Source of the DNA: Lineus longissimus
Taxonomy: Eukaryota; Nemertea; Pilidiophora; Heteronemertea; Lineidae
Length of the DNA stretch: 64,000 nt
Direction: 5' to 3'
NCBI RefSeq assembly: GCF_910592395.1
Contig: NC_088322.1
Span: forward strand, 5,205,431-5,269,430
This document shows, one piece after another, positions 63,022 to 64,000 of this stretch (its first letter is position 1; each line of letters begins with the position of its first letter). The notes under the pieces were generated by a model. The model searched no databases and had not been told where the DNA came from. It was given only the letters and a program-made list of their open reading frames with translations. Position numbers and translations under genes: made by a program.

Positions 63022-64000
63022 AAATTGCCTTTTCAGTTTTACCATCGGTCATCACGACTCTGCATATCCAAAGTGAGCGTGATCGGTCGTGATGAGCACC
63101 ATCGCCGACGAACTTTCATCGCCAGTAGTGCAATATCGCTATCGAATGACAACTTATCATCACAGAATCTCGAAATTGTGCTCTCAGTTTGTCGAATTGG
63201 TCATCTCAGCCCTGTATAAGCAAAATGAGCGTGATCGGTCGCGACGAGCGCCATCGCCGACCGTCTTTCATCGCAGTAGTGTAATATCGCTAGTCGAATG
63301 ACAACTTATAATCGCAGAATCTTGAAATTGTGGTCTCAGTTTGTTAAATAGGGCATCTCGACTCTGCATAACCAAAATGAGTGTGATCGGTCGCGACGAG
63401 CGCCATCGCCGACCGACCATCATCGCCTAAAGTCTTATATCGTTAGTCCAATGACCACTTATCATCGCAGAATCTCGAAACTCTGGTCTCAATTTGTTGA
63501 ATTGGTCATCTCGGCTCTGCATAACCAAAATGAGCGTGATCGGTCGTGACAAGCGCCATCGCCGACCGACCATCATCGCCAGTAGTCTTATATCGTTAGT
63601 CAAATGACAACTTATCATTGCAGAATCTCAAATTTGTGGTCTAAGTTTTTCCAATCGGTCATCTCGACTCTGTATAACTAAAATGAGCGGGATCAGTCGC
63701 GACGAGCGCCATCGCCAACCGACTTTCATCGCCAGTAGTGTAATATCGCTATCGAATGACAACTTATCATGGGAGAGTCTCGAAATTGTGGTCTCAGTTT
63801 GTCCAATCGGTCATCTCGACTCTGTATAACCAAAATGAGCGAGATCAGTCGCGACGAGCACCATCGCCAACCGACTTTCATCGCCAGTAGTGTAATATCG
63901 CTGGAGGATGACAACTTATTATGGCAGAATCTCGAAATTGTGCTCTCAGTTTGTTGAATCGGCCATCTCGACTCTGTATAACTAAAATGAGCGGGATCAG
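63022..64000. repeat. Terminal higher-order unit T4, cut by the window edge
   Basis: Opens with the F monomer and follows the T1-T3 order to the CATGGGAGAGTCTCG monomer near 63,770, a variant otherwise seen near 58,435 in T1. A GCTGGAGGATGAC variant at about 63,900 is unique in the window. The last monomer starts at 63,935 and is incomplete, so the array continues beyond 64,000. Confidence 0.8.

Larger units (their letters stand above)
1..64000. repeat. 153 bp tandem satellite array filling the window
   Basis: The landmark TGTATAACCAAAATGAGC recurs every 153 bp in the same orientation from the first to the last line, for example at 41, 194 and 347. Roughly 420 monomers fit, allowing for 150 bp variants and three 44 bp truncated units. 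Neighbouring monomers differ by an estimated 5-20%, mostly substitutions. I found no inversion, no unique spacer and no inserted mobile element. Arrays of this length and homogeneity are known from eukaryotic centromeric and heterochromatic DNA. The family is not one I recognise, and the sequence alone does not show whether it is a functional centromere. Confidence 0.97.

Noticed and set aside
1-64000. CRISPR array
   Set aside because: The period is 153 bp, the whole unit is repeated with gradual divergence, and there are no short constant repeats separated by unique spacers, nor cas genes.
1-64000. tRNA, rRNA, telomere repeats or transposon remnants hidden in the array
   Set aside because: I scanned for breaks in the monomer pattern and found none longer than a few bases; no telomere-like short repeat and no sequence outside the monomer family.

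Overview
The whole 64 kb is one uninterrupted tandem satellite array. I see no gene, RNA gene, transposon, CRISPR array or unique sequence anywhere in it. The basic unit is a head-to-tail 153 bp monomer, all in one orientation, with roughly 420 copies; both window edges cut through the array. Such an array points to a eukaryotic chromosome in a centromeric, pericentromeric or other heterochromatic block. I do not recognise the monomer family and cannot name the organism. Monomer 1 is 46% GC and clearly CpG-rich (13 CpG against about 8 expected), which suggests a genome with little germline CpG methylation, but this is inference.

Layout. Two monomer territories alternate. Territory A (1-12,374 and 30,635-35,164) carries the X-type monomer, marked by GTACAATCGGGCA and CTCTAAAAAACC. 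Territory B (12,375-30,634 and 35,165-64,000) carries the 150 bp F-type monomer, marked by CTTTTCAGTTTTACCATCGG. I found 27 X monomers and 24 F monomers, and neither type occurs in the other's territory. The alternation exists because one block of about 22.5 kb (8,151-30,634) is duplicated in tandem (30,635-53,270). The copies differ by about one substitution per kb by eye. The novel joint lies within 22 bp at 30,635-30,656.

Smaller higher-order repeats (HORs) are nested inside: 4-6-monomer units at 0.6-3.8 kb; 6-9-monomer units at 4.7-10.5 kb; an 8-monomer unit at 20-22.3 kb and its copy at 42.8-45.1 kb; a 6 kb unit of about 40 monomers at 22.6-30.6 and 45.4-55.4 kb, closed by a 44 bp truncated monomer; and units of 1,370 and 1,982 bp at 57.7-64 kb.

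Relative chronology read from divergence and private mutations: X/F divergence is oldest, then the 6 kb unit (about 1% divergence between copies), then the 22.5 kb duplication (about 0.1%), then a 306 bp dimer duplication found only in the second 22.5 kb copy. The window therefore records several rounds of unequal exchange and local conversion.

Because 153 = 3 x 51, reading frames stay open across monomers and give apparent 51-residue-repeat ORFs on both strands. They are frame artefacts: single-base indels between the two near-identical 22.5 kb copies break or restore them freely. No coding feature is annotated.
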